Shown: positions 1 through 10,682 of the stretch, one piece after another
Layout of the letters: the number at the start of each line of letters is the position of its first letter
How positions within the stretch are numbered: the stretch's first letter is position 1
Assembly: GCA_963422465.1 (NCBI GenBank)
Contig: OY730170.1
Location: 4,502,379 to 4,566,378 of the forward strand
DNA from: Lichina pygmaea
Lineage: Eukaryota > Ascomycota > Lichinomycetes > Lichinales > Lichinaceae
DNA length: 64,000 bases
Direction of reading: 5' to 3'
Program-made: the position numbers and the translations under genes
The notes under the pieces: model-generated
The model's database searches: none
What the model was told of the DNA's origin: nothing
Seen by the model: the letters and a program-made list of their open reading frames with translations, nothing else

Positions 1-2672
1 ACCAGGGACAGAGCCAGGATTTGGACCAATTTACCAGTTATCAGAGAAAGAGCTCCAAGTACTTTGCGAGTACCTGGAGGAAAACCTGAAAAAGAGTTTC
101 ATTCAAGAATCTCAATCACCAGCAGGATACCCGATACTATTTGCACTAAAGAAAGATGGAAGTCTTCGACTTTGTGTGGATTACAGGAAACTCAACAACA
201 TTACCATCAAGAACTGATATCTGTTGCCAAATGTGAACGAATTGCGAGACAGGATCAGCCAAGCTACAATCTTTACCAAGCTGGACTTGAAAGGAGCATA
301 CAACCTGATACGCATGAAAGAAGGAGAAGAATGGAAGACAGCCTTCAGAACCTGATACAGACACTACGAGTATCTGGTTATGCTATTCGGACTCACAAAC
401 ACACCAGCAACATGTCAAGCATTGATCAACAACATCATCAGAGCACACCTGGACCAAACAGCTATCGCCTACCTGGACAACATTCTTGTCTACTCGAACA
501 CGCAACAGGAACATACTAAACATGTGAAGGATGTTCTATGATGCCTACAACAGGCAGGGCTCAAGCTCAACCCAAAGAAATGCGAGTTCAACAAACCGGA
601 AGTTAAATTCCTTGGATATGTCATAGGGATTGAAGAGATCAAGATTGACTCTGAGAAAATCAAAGTGATTCAGCAATGGCCAACACCGATGTCAGTTAAG
701 GAAGTACAAGCCTTCCTAGGATTTGCCAACTTCAACCGACAGTTCATTAAGAACTACTCACAGATGGCAACACCACTAACAGAACTCACAAAGAAGGACG
801 TGGAGTACCGGTGGACGGAGAGACAACAAAAAGCATTCCAACAGCTCAAGGACACTTGCGCCAAGGAACCAGTTCTCCTCAACTTCAAGACAGGCCAACC
901 AACACAAATCAAGACAGACACTTCAGATCAGGCAGTGGGAGCATGTCTATGCCAACAGGCAGATGGCAAGTGGCACCCAGTTGCCTACTACTCACGAAAA
1001 ATAACACAAGCAGAACAAAACTATGATATCCACGATAAAGACCTACTGGCAGTCATCAACGCACTCAAACACTGGAGAGTGTACGCGGAAAGCAGTTCTG
1101 AACTCACTGTTCTCACAGACTACAAGAATCTGACAATGTTCACAACAACCAAGAAGCTGAACAGACAGCAAGTCAGATGGGCTGAACTCCTAGGGCAACA
1201 CAAGTTCAAGATCTTGTACACCCCTGGACAAGACAACAGGAGAGCAGACACACTAAGCTGACAAAAAGACCACATGGAAGATAATGAACACCAAGGAACA
1301 ATCTTATAGCAGGACCAGCAAGGAAACCTGGTGCCTTGACCACAGATCAACAAGCTCACAGCAGAAGACACTGAAGAACTAATAAGGAACTACCATGATA
1401 ATCCAGCACATGGTCACCCAGGAATCTCCAAGACCACAGACCTTATCCAACAGGCAGAGAACAATGTTATTAACCTCTGACAACATGTCACAAACTACAT
1501 CAGCAAGTGTCTACTATGCCAGAAAAACAAACATGGAAGACACAAGCCATACGGAGAAGGACACCCGAACACGATACCGAGAGGCCTGTGGGAAGACATG
1601 TCAATGGACTTCATCACAAAGCTACCCAAGTCCAAAGACCCAGTCACAGGAATCACCTACGACTTGATTATGGTGATAGTGGACAGATTCACAAAATATC
1701 TAATAGCAGTACTATTCAAGGAGACCCACACAGCAGAACAGTTGGGACACCTTTTACTGGACAGATTGGTCAGAGACCACAGAGTTCCAATCACGATCAT
1801 TACAGACAGAGACAAACTCTTCACATCCAACTACTGGAAGACAATCAGTGCAGCCATAGGAACAAAACCCAAAATGTCTACGGCCTATCACCCACAAACT
1901 GACAGCCAGACAGAGCAAGCAAACCAAGTCCTGGAGACTTACTTATGGCATTACATCAACCAGACCCACAGCAATTGGGTACAGTTATTACCGGTGGCAC
2001 AGCTGGCAATCAACCAGCACAGATCAGACTCAACAAAGAAATCACTATTTTTTGCCAATTTTGGACAACATGCGAACATCAGGATACCAAGCAGAGCTTC
2101 ACCAAACGTGGAGAAAGTACTCCAACATGACAAGCTCCTACGACAAACACACACGATGATGAGGCACTACCTTCAAGAGACCTCAGAAAGAATGCAACAT
2201 CAAATAGACAAGAAATCAAAAATGGCACCTCAGCTAAAGAAGGGGGATAAAGTCTACCTCCTTACAAGAAATTGGAAAACAAAGAAACCAAAGACAAAGA
2301 AACTTGACAACATCAAGGTCGGACTATTTTCAGTCGAAGAAAAAACAGGACCAGTCAACATCAAGATACGACTACCAAGGGATGCCAGAGTCCATCCAAA
2401 CTTTCATATATCAATGATTGAACCAGCCGACCAGAGCACACCCTTGCAGGAAACATTCCATTACCAACCCGAAGAAGAACAAGAGTTTGAGGTTGAACAG
2501 ATCCTGGCTAGAAAAGGTCAGCAATACCTTGTCAAGTGGAAAGGATACCCAGACTCAGAAAATACCTGGGAACCACTCAAGAACCTCGCGAACTGCCGGC
2601 TTCTTCTGCGACAGTTTCGGCAGGAGCAGGACTGAACAGCTCAGCCTGCAGGAGGGATGCGTCAATGACTGA

Positions 2673-2954
2673 TCAAGTCAAATCCTCACCATCCGACTCC
2701 ATCTCTTTCACCAAGCACTGAAGCTTCTGCCTTGCACAGACCTCAGCGTCCTCCAACACCTTTCGCTTCCGAGACAGACAAGCCTGCACTGTGGCAAGTT
2801 GTTCAAAGAGTGCATTGCGTGTTGCCTTGTCAGCGGCAACATCCTCACAGAGGTTGTCCTGGGACATGTTCAAAGATTCCCAGGACACAGAGACACAAGA
2901 CCTTCCGCGCTGAGTGCACACAGCACATTTCAACTTATCGTCTTCTCCCAGCAT
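2673..2954 (-). CDS. Antisense Cys-motif/coiled-coil reading frame in element A
   Basis: An open frame of 93 codons runs opposite to pol, between the chromodomain and the 3' LTR of element A. It begins MLGEDDKLKCAVCTQRGR, giving a C-x2-C-x6-C cluster. A Leu/Lys/Glu-rich helical stretch of coiled-coil type follows (for example LSRKRKVLEDAEV) and the tail is acidic. Element B carries a longer frame in the same place and orientation with the same architecture. I do not recognise a named family. It could be an accessory protein of these elements, or a host fragment captured by an ancestor. That the two are homologous is inferred from position, Cys pattern and coiled coil, not from an alignment score. 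Confidence 0.4.
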   Translation of the reverse strand: MLGEDDKLKCAVCTQRGRSCVSVSWESLNMSQDNLCEDVAADKATRNALFEQLATVQACLSRKRKVLEDAEVCARQKLQCLVKEMESDGEDLT

Positions 2955-3119
2955 CTGGAAGCACGGACAACCACAGAGAACACAAAAGTCGCAGGGCGTA
3001 CGCGAAACAAAACCCCGATCACGGATTTGAGCAGCCAGCTGAGTTCAGCTAACAGTCGCACGTGACTTTGGAGGCATGACCAGATTTCATCAAGACGATG
3101 AAAGATGGAGAGGAGGATA

Positions 3120-3590
3120 GTGTTACGACCCAGGAGGAACACAGTCTTTATATACTCACAGAAAGCAGCAGACAGGATACTGGACAGAAGTACCAGACAG
3201 CGTGACATGGGAACCGGTCACGTGACCGGCGAGACAAACCAGGGGGTGCTCGCCGCAGCATGCATATGCACGAACAAGTGAGCAAAGTGAGCAGAGCTCA
3301 CCCAGCTCGCCGCAGCGTGCATGAAAAGTGAGCAAAGTGAGCAGAGCTCACCCAGCTCACCGCAGCGTGCATGAAAAGTGAGCAAAGTGAGCAGAGCTCA
3401 CCCAGCTCACTGCAGCGTGCATGAAAAGTGAGCAAAGTGAGCAGAGCTCACTCTGCTCACGAACTGGGCACTATATAGTCTGGTGATAGTTCCCCTATGG
3501 AATGATTGTCTTCAACTCATGTTGTGATCCAGACAACTAGATCTACTTCAATACAATCCTTTTGTACGAAGCCGTTGATCAGGTGTCACC
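3120..3590 (+). repeat. Probable 3' LTR of Ty3/Gypsy element A
   Basis: The stretch starts TGTTACGACCCAGG, a typical Gypsy LTR start, a little downstream of the pol end. It contains a 50-bp tandem array and then a TATA-like word in CACTATATAGTC near 3470. The 3' boundary is set only approximately, by where sequence resembling a LINE ORF begins (about 3580-3590). The partner LTR lies outside the window, so the LTR cannot be confirmed by pairing. Confidence 0.5.
3278..3460. repeat. 50-bp tandem repeat, about 3.6 copies
   Basis: Copies start at 3278, 3328, 3378 and 3428, each opening GTGAGCAAAGTGAGCAGAGC. The unit holds an internal inverted pair, GTGAGC and GCTCAC. The copies differ at only a few bases, such as GCTCGCC, GCTCACC and GCTCACT. 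The last copy is partial. The array lies inside the probable LTR of element A, just upstream of a TATA-like word, where an LTR enhancer would sit. Confidence 0.9.
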
Positions 3591-4360
3591 ACCACCACAT
3601 TCCACCAAACCCCTTCGCACTCCTTGACACTCCTCTCCTGCAAGAACCAACCCGCCTTCCACCTCTCGCCCTAATCCTATACTCGGATAGGACGGTACGG
3701 TACGGACCGCAACAGCTGCCTGGGCATATGTTGGCTTGGTGTTTTGTTTTTGGACTTGTTTCTCAATGCTGTCCAGTCTCTCAAGTATCTTCTGGAGACT
3801 CTGGGAGTTAGGTGAGTGAGTGGAGACATCTTTGTCCAGAGCTTCTGCCACTTTGGACAGAATACTATCCTATGCTTTTTTGATGTGTTGGGGAGCTTTT
3901 GTGTGGATAAGCCATTCTTCCACTAGCTGGGGAGGTGTCAGCCCCTTCTCTTCTTCTTTTTCTTGAGTCTGGGATTGGTCTGTCAGGGAGTTAGCCACTG
4001 GGGGTTGCTGGGAGCTTGGAGAAGACTGGTTTTCTTTCTCTTTCTCTAGTTTTTTCTTTGACATTATGTGATTTTAGGTGTCTTCCAGCAGTTCTTTTTG
4101 GCTGGGATTGGTGAGGCTCTTTTGGAGGCTTCTTCCAGTTATTCGCAAAGGGTCGCCTGGTTCCTAGCAGTAGTTGCACAATCCTGGGACCACTCCCCAA
4201 GACTGTACTTTCCTGGGCAGTCTTTTCCAACTAGACTCTAGGGAAATCTGGTTGTATTAACTCAAGCTAGGGACCACACCCCCTGCCTGAGCTTTCCTAG
4301 AGTTTTTCAACTCTACCAGCACTAGAGGCAAGCTCTAAACCATTCCTCTTATCCTGGGAG
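3579..4360 (-). mobile_element. Tad-like LINE, 5' UTR and start of ORF1 (fragment)
   Basis: On the minus strand an ATG at 4064 opens MSKKKLEKEKENQSSPSSQQ. After one in-frame stop the same frame continues with a coiled-coil-like stretch (QSLQKILERLDSIEKQVQKQ) and a PTYAQAA motif near 3.67 kb. A hydrophilic N-terminus followed by a coiled coil and a TYAQAA-like motif is typical of ORF1 of fungal Tad-clade LINEs. The sequence from 4065 to 4360 would be its 5' UTR. Element B interrupts this UTR, and the rest resumes after 10682. At about 3580 the LINE is cut by the edge of element A, so most of ORF1 and all of ORF2 are missing here. Confidence 0.6.
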
Positions 4361-4365
4361 CCCTG
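4361..4365. repeat. Target-site duplication of element B, left copy
   Basis: The bases CCCTG directly before the left LTR match CCCTG directly after the right LTR. A 5-bp duplication is the usual Ty3/Gypsy integrase footprint. Confidence 0.9.
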
Positions 4366-4756
4366 TGTTAAAGGCCAGTCCATGTTCACACAGAATGTGG
4401 GTGGTCCTGTCTTCGACCGAGGAGGGCAGGGACTCAATAGATGAATAGCAAGTGGGGTAACTCTCTTGCTATTGTCGCTCGTAATGTGCGTTCAGCCTGG
4501 AGAGCTATTCTCTCCGGCTATCTGGGTCCTTATATACAGGAGCCTGAGGGGGGGGGGTCCTCCCGAGGGGTATCAGCTTTCTGCGTGGACAAGCTGGACG
4601 AGCTGGTTACACGTCGTCCACCTCGTCCACCGTGGACAAGCTGGACGAGCTGGTTACACATTGTCCACCTCGTCCACCAGGTCGGGTGAATATTGTTCCG
4701 TGTACCTCTGTACACTCACTTCGGTCGGCTCAGCTGTTCCGGCCTGGGCCTTAACA
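4366..4756 (-). repeat. LTR of element B, left copy (3' LTR of the element)
   Basis: It is 391 bp and bounded by TGTTAAAGGCC and GGCCTTAACA as read on the plus strand. It contains a palindromic TATA word (CTTATATACAGG near 4510), a G-run, and a tandem pair of about 47-bp units built on GTGGACGAGCTGGACGAG facing CGTCCACCTCGTCCAC, so each unit is itself a partial inverted repeat. It differs from the right LTR at seven bases, all of them CpG sites that are TpG or CpA here. Confidence 0.95.
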
Positions 4757-4773
4757 CCATCCCCTCCCTCCAA
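4757..4773 (-). other. Polypurine tract next to 3' LTR of element B
   Basis: On the minus strand the run GGAGGGAGGGGATGG directly abuts the 3' LTR. This is the position and composition of the polypurine tract that primes plus-strand synthesis in LTR elements. Confidence 0.75.
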
Positions 4774-4808
4774 AGGTTCTGTCCCCAGATCCTCTCGCTT
4801 CTCTTACC

Positions 4809-5339
4809 ATGACCCGGACATCTCGTGTTAATTGTCGTGGAGTCCTCAGTTCTCGTGTTGGCAAGATAGGCAAGGTATCCAAAGTTTCATGCAGCGCATG
4901 TCGTCGTGACCGTGCCAAGTGTGTCGTCAGTTCAGAGTCCACATTTTGCGGTCGGTGCCTTGAGAAGGGTTGCCGTTGTGATCTCCATCTCGTGGAGTCG
5001 GAGTGGGAGAAGATGGAGCTTGAGCGCACTCAGCTCAAGGCTCAACTGAAGAAGATCGAGGAGCAGGAGTCTGTTCTCCTTCCTCGCAAACTTCGTCTCT
5101 GTCGTCAGTTGGGTGTGTTGTCCAAGAAGGAGGGTGAGGCCATCAAGTGTGAGCTTGCTGCGATCAAGAATCAGGAGGATCTTGAGCAGGAGGCTACGCG
5201 TGTGGAGTCCCCGCCGCCTTTGGAGGACTTCTTCTCTTCGGAGGCTTTGGCTTCTCTCGAGCCTTTGTCTCCATCGATCCTGGCTTCTGCGGGTTTTGTC
5301 GGTGGAAACTCCGCAGTTTCTCGTTCGTCGCAGGGCTGA
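4809..5339 (+). CDS. Antisense Cys-cluster/coiled-coil ORF in element B
   Basis: An uninterrupted 176-codon frame runs antisense to pol between the left LTR and the integrase end, overlapping the pol 3' end tail to tail (5194-5339). Residues about 28-57 hold a dense Cys set (CSACRRDRAKC, then CGRCLEKGCRC) of the C-x2-C-x6-C-x9-C-x2-C-x5-C-x-C kind, reminiscent of fungal binuclear zinc clusters. A long Glu/Lys/Leu coiled coil follows (about 65-130), then a Ser/Pro/acidic tail with PPPLEDFFSSEAL, like an activation region. LTR DNA with a palindromic TATA lies about 300 bp upstream and could drive it. Unlike pol, this frame is intact. The function is unknown; DNA or RNA binding is inference from the Cys pattern. 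Confidence 0.6.
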   Translation: MTRTSRVNCRGVLSSRVGKIGKVSKVSCSACRRDRAKCVVSSESTFCGRCLEKGCRCDLHLVESEWEKMELERTQLKAQLKKIEEQESVLLPRKLRLCRQLGVLSKKEGEAIKCELAAIKNQEDLEQEATRVESPPPLEDFFSSEALASLEPLSPSILASAGFVGGNSAVSRSSQG

Positions 5340-8300
5340 AGTTCTCGGTGGGTTCCCACAAGTTCTCCTCATTGTTGTACCCTAACCACTTGACCAGGTA
5401 TTCAATTTTCTGTCCGCTTCTCTGGCTGTCTAGGATCCTTTCGACATTGTACTCTTCTTCGTTGTCCTCGAAGTGCCATTCTGTTTCGATTGCTGCGTCG
5501 CTGGGTGCTGGCTCAAGCAGCGAGACATGGAATACTCGGTGTATCCGTGCCTTTTTTGGCAGTCTCAGTCGGTAGTTGACTTCTCCAGTGCGCTTCTCAA
5601 TCTCAAACAGTCCGATTCGTACATGATCCAGCTTTTTGCTCGGTCGCTTCAAGCGCAGGTTTTTTGTTGACAAATAGACCTTATCCCCCCTCTCCAGGGT
5701 TGGTCCCTTCAACCTTTTGCTGTTTAGGCAGTGGCTTGTTGTCTTTTGTGTGGATTCAATTGCAGTCTTCATTTCCTCATGCATAGCAGTGAGTTTTTCA
5801 ATGTTTGTTGAAGTGCCACTTCCAGCCGCTATCACTTCCCAGCGGGGGTTTCTGCCGTAGTTCGCAAAGAACGGTGTCATGCCCGTCACGCTGTGTTGCT
5901 GATCGTTGTACGCAAACTGAGCCATTGGTAGCAGTTCTACCCAATCGTCCTGTCGGTGGTTGACGTAGTGGCGTAGGTACTGTTCCATCGTCTGGTTTGT
6001 TCTCTCAGTTTGTCTGTCTGTTTGTGGATGGTAGGCAGTAGACATCCTTGTGTCTATCCCTAGCTGTCTTGTCCACGTGTTCCAGAATTTCAAGGTGAAG
6101 AGTTTGTCTTGATCTGAGATAATCTTCGTGGGTAGCCCTCGCTGGCTAACCAATTCTTTGAGCAGGACATTGGCGAGTTCGCTCGCTGTTCCTGTCTCGC
6201 CACAGGATCAGGTGAGCGTATTTGGTGAGTTTGTCAACAACCACCAAGATACTGTCATATTTCACCTTTGTTACCGGGTCCTCTGACCTCGGCAGCTTCA
6301 CCACAAAATCCATTGTGATGGTATCCCAAGCTGCTTCTGGGAGGTCCATTTGTTGACTCTCTCCATAGGGTTTGTGGCGTGACAGTTTGTTTTTCGCACA
6401 CTCTTCGCAGTTGCGAATAAATTCCGTCACTTTCCGCTTCATTCCGTTGAAGTGGTAACGTCTCCGGATCTTTTCCAGGGTCTTGTCTCGCCCAGGATGT
6501 CCGTGTAGAGGTCCATCGTGATGTTGTTGAATCACGTCCTCTTGTGCGCTCTCTGGCACTTCTTCCTTGTTCGTGGCTGCAACATTGTGGCCTAGGGTCA
6601 GGAGTGCACCCATTTCTTCAGTTCTCACTAACTGAGGTTGAGCATAGACCAGAGTTTATCCTTTTGTCACCAGGATTGGGCGCTCTTCTGTCGTGTCGTC
6701 TGTCGTTATATCAGGCTGTCTGCTAAGCGTGTCCGCTCGTGTGTTTTCTGATCCTTTTCGATAGAAGATCTGGAAGTTGTATGAAGCTAAAAGCTCCACC
6801 CATCAGACTTGTCGTCTGTTTAGCTTCTTCGTCGTCGTGAAGTAAGCCAAATTCTTGTGGTCTGAGTACACGTCCACTGTGTACTTTGCTCCTTCCAGGT
6901 AAGGTCTCCACTCCTGGAATGCGTTGACAATCGCTAACAACTCCTTGTCGTGGACATCGTACCTGAGTTCTGGGCCAGAGAACTTTCTTGATCAGTATGC
7001 GACAGGGTGTAGGCGGTTTTCGGCGTCTGGTTGACACAAGCAAGATCCAAGTGCTTGGTCCGAGGCATCTGTCTCCATGATGATCCGCCGTCCAGGATCA
7101 AATGATGCCAGTATGGGTGCGGAGGTGAACTTCTCTTTCAGCTCCTGGAACGCTCTCTCTTGGCTGTTCCCCCATGTGAAGGTTTCTTCCTTCTTTGTTA
7201 GTTCAGTCAAGGGTGCTGCTGTCCTCGAGTACTCCTTGATGAATCGTCGGTAGAAGTTCGCAAATCCCAGGAAGGATTGGACTTCTTTGAGGTTTTTGGG
7301 TGTTGGCCAGTCTTGTACTGCTGTGATCTTTGTATCGTCTATACAGATTCCTTCCGTCGTCAGGATCGATCCCAAATATTCCACTTCTTTCACGTGGAAG
7401 ACGCTCTTATCAAAGTGTAACCTTATTCCTGCTTCTTGGAGCGCATGTAGGATCTTCTTGACATGCTGTCTGTGCTCCTCCAGGGTTCCATTGGTGTAAA
7501 CCAAGACATCGTCGATATAAGCGGTAACAAATATATCCAGGTATTGTCGGAGGATGGCGTTAATGAGCGATTGGAACGTCGCCGGTGCATTCGTAAGGCT
7601 GAATGGCATAACGGTATACTCGTAATGCCCGTACCTCGTACGAAAGGCTGTCTTCCATTCTTCGCCATCTTTCATCCTAACCAGGTTGAAAGTGCCTCGG
7701 ATGTTGAACTTGGTAAACCACTTGGCTCCTTGGATTCGGTCCTGGATTTCCGATATTAACGGTAGCGGGTAGCGATTCTTAATCGTGATCGCATTAAGCT
7801 GCCGGTAGTCAACGCACAGTCGTAATTTGCCGTCCTTCTTTGGCACAAACAATATCGGGTATCCGGCCGGTGATGTTGAAGGTCTTATGAACCCTTTCGC
7901 TAGGTTCTCGTCCAGGTAATCTCTTAAGGCCTCAAGCTCCTTTGCTGATAGAGCGTAAATAGGGCTGTATGTGGGTTTCTTTCTGTCTTCCAGCGGAATT
8001 TCGTGATCCCACTCTTGGTGTTCTGGTAGCGTCGCGACCGCTTCCTCACCAAACATCTCCTGGTAGTCTTTATACTCACTTGGCAGCTGCGGTGCCTGAG
8101 TCTCGCCCACGGCGTCATGCGTGGTGCAAAGTTGATGGTTTCGGGGCTTCATCCAAGCCACATAGGCTCGCCCTCGCCGGTGGTGCTTCTTCCACCCTGC
8201 ATATAAGATCTCTTTGATTCTCACTTTCTCTGGCTCTGCTCGAGTTGCCAGACTCCTTTTCGGAAAGACTAGGTGCCTTCTTTTCCAGTTGATCCTTGGG

Positions 8301-10286
8301 TTTTGACTTTCCAACCACGGAAGACCCAATATAACTTCATGTGGTATCTGGACCAAGTCGAATTCTTCTGATCCAATTGTCGTACCGTCGACACACAGTC
8401 GTAGGTTCTTGGTCTCCTTCGTCACTCGTCCTTGGTTGTTGGAGAGTGGTGTCCTGTCTACTACTGTTAGTTGGTATGGATTCCTCTTTTCCTGAGTCGG
8501 GATCTTGTGCTTCCTGGCAAAACTTTCTGACATGAAGTTGCCAGTAGCTCCAGAGTCGATCATGGTGTTCGTCAGATGCCCGTTGACTCTCATCTTGATG
8601 CGAAAATGCGGACTGCAGGCTGTCGCGTCGAGGCTCTGCTTGACCCCTTCTCTCCGGAGTGTTGTCTTGCCTGCTCTTCCGACTCTGGATTTGAAGAGCA
8701 CTGCTAGTTTTTTGAACAACCAAGGCCCTGAGCCTGGTGTTCTGCCGCGTGTCTTTCGCACTTTTCGGTGAAGCATAGCTCCCATGCGTCTTCTCCGCAG
8801 TCATCGCGTTCTTTCCCTTGCTGGCTTAGCTGGTGCTTGATGCTCCAGGCTTTCTTGTGGTATTCTGGGCCAGGGAAGTAGTGCCTTCTCCTTTTCTCTA
8901 GGAGATGTTCCTTGCAGTGGTGGTCCTCGCATCCTTTCCAATAAGGACGTCCGCAGGCTGGTGTCGTAGCCTGGTGATGGTCCACTTGCGCTGCGATGTC
9001 TCGGGGCTGTGAGATGCTGATGGTGTCGTCCACCCATCGCGTCACTCTCGCTTCGCCGTCCTCCGACAAGGTCGCATCCTGTCGTCGGAGTAGTGGTGTC
9101 TTGGGAACTGGTGGCATGCCGGTTATGTCAATCTCGTAGTCTGTTGTGTCAAATTCGGAGATCAGGTCATCCTCCCAATAAACCTTATCGATCTGGTCTT
9201 GGGTTGCGTGCAGGTCCTCCAGTGACCTCTGCAGATCGTTCTCCAGTCTTTCGATGTGCTGTCTGAGATTGTCCTCCTGTCCGAGGAGTGTTGCTTCTGA
9301 CCGGTTCATGGGTAGCGTGCCTCTGGGAGCCCTCGGTGGCTCCTGAATACCCTTGCCTTTCCAGGCACCGGTGGCATTCAACTGCTTACCCTTGCCTTCT
9401 TTCTTCTTCTTGCTTTGGCAGTTGGCTGCGAGGTGTCCTACCTTCTGGCAATTGTAACACTTCTGTGTTTCTTTCTTCTTTGTTGCCTGTGGTGTTGTTG
9501 CATCAATCTCCATGGGTGTCAAGCCGTACTTGTCTTGTGCTGGCGCTGTCTTTTTGCCCCATGGCCTTGCATGCTTGCCTCGCTTCTCGAGTTCTCGTTC
9601 GAATTGTCGGTCGTCGATGCGTACCGCTGTGTCGATCATATCCTCGAGGTCGGTGGGTCGGTCTCCTCGTGCGATGTCATCCTTGACTCGTTCCTTGAGA
9701 GCTTGGTAGAATAGTGCCGTCAAGGCACTGTCTCCCCATTGTGTCCTCACTGACAACTGTTAGAACTTCGCCGCGAAGTCTGATGCTGACCCTGTCTGCC
9801 GTAGTGCTTGGAGCTTTCGTTCCGCATCTTGTTCTTCATCAATGACCCCGAAGGTCTTCTTCATCCGGGTCTTGAAGGTAGAGAATCTCCCAATGATCTG
9901 CCGTGTCGTGGTCTCCATGCTAGAGGGATCTTCCTTGTTGTCGAGGAAGTCTCGTAGGTAGACATTGAACCAGGCAAATGTCGGTCCGTCCAGGTAGGAA
10001 GCTGCGAACAGCACCTTCTCCTGTTCCGTAGGGAATTGTGCGGCGTTGAATCCGTAGTAAAGCTCAAGCTGAGAGAAGAATAATTCCAATCCCCCTCGTG
10101 ATCCATCGTACCTCTTCGGCGTACCTACCTTCAACGGCTTTGGAGGTAAGGTGAGGGTGGTAGGGACAGGTGGTTCCTGGGCTTGCGCCTGAGACGCAGC
10201 CCGAGCTTGGCCTGCCTGCGAAGGGGTAGGGCTGCGTGGATCTGCCATCGTATTGAGCTGGTGTCCTATGTGTTAGAGGCTGAAAC

Positions 10287-10677
10287 TGTTAAAGGCCAGT
10301 CCACGTTCACACAGAATGTGGGTGGTCCTGTCTTCGACCGAGGAGGGCAGGGACTCAATAGATGAATAGCAAGTGGGGTAACTCTCTTGCTATTGTCGCT
10401 CGTAATGTGCGTTCAGCCTGGAGAGCTATTCTCTCCGGCTATCTGGGTCCTTATATACAGGAGCCTGAGGGGGGGGGGTCCTCCCGAGGGGTATCAGCTT
10501 TCTGCGTGGACGAGCTGGACGAGCTGGTTACACGTCGTCCACCTCGTCCACCGTGGACGAGCTGGACGAGCTGGTTACACATCGTCCACCTCGTCCACCG
10601 GGTCGGGTGAATATTGTTCCGTGTACCTCTGTACACTCGCTTCGGTCGGCTCAGCCGTTCCGGCCTGGGCCTTAACA
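10287..10677 (-). repeat. LTR of element B, right copy (5' LTR of the element)
   Basis: It is 391 bp and has the same structure as the left copy. At all seven differing positions this copy keeps the CpG. I see no convincing tRNA primer-binding site just inside it. The gag start lies about 40 bp inward, at 10248. Confidence 0.95.
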
Positions 10678-10682
10678 CCCTG
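10678..10682. repeat. Target-site duplication of element B, right copy
   Basis: CCCTG directly follows the right LTR and matches 4361-4365. Confidence 0.9.

Larger units (their letters stand above)
1..3590 (+). mobile_element. Ty3/Gypsy chromovirus-type element A, 5' part outside window
   Basis: This is an LTR-retrotransposon fossil. The window opens inside reverse transcriptase. RNase H follows at about 0.8-1.26 kb, integrase at about 1.4-2.4 kb, and a C-terminal chromodomain at about 2.47-2.63 kb with the typical YLVKWKGYPDSENTWEP core. The order RT-RNH-IN-chromodomain identifies a Ty3/Gypsy chromovirus. A probable 3' LTR follows from about 3120. The copy is broken, with roughly three to five interruptions in the visible pol. 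It is strikingly poor in CG dinucleotides compared with element B and the host genes, which suggests an older copy that has lost CpG sites. Its right edge meets a LINE fragment; the exact end of the LTR is not certain. Confidence 0.9.
4366..10677 (-). mobile_element. Ty3/Gypsy chromovirus-type element B, full length with both LTRs
   Basis: This is a 6.3-kb LTR-retrotransposon fossil bounded by two 391-bp LTRs and a 5-bp target duplication (CCCTG). Reading on the minus strand: gag at about 8.7-10.25 kb, with a capsid-like region and a zinc knuckle (CYNCQKVGHLAANC); protease and reverse transcriptase at about 7.2-8.7 kb; RNase H at about 6.7-7.2 kb; integrase at about 5.5-6.6 kb; and a chromodomain near 5.4 kb (YLVKWLGYNNEENLWEP). 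The element keeps its full outline but gag-pol is broken, with roughly four to six interruptions. The LTRs are about 98% identical, so insertion is recent. The insertion lies inside an older LINE. Confidence 0.95.

Noticed and set aside
3278-3460. CRISPR-like array
   Set aside because: The 50-bp units are directly adjacent with no unique spacers, in a eukaryotic LTR.
10249-10286. tRNA primer-binding site of element B
   Set aside because: The bases just inside the 5' LTR do not end in a clear TGG-type complement to a tRNA 3' end that I can recognise.
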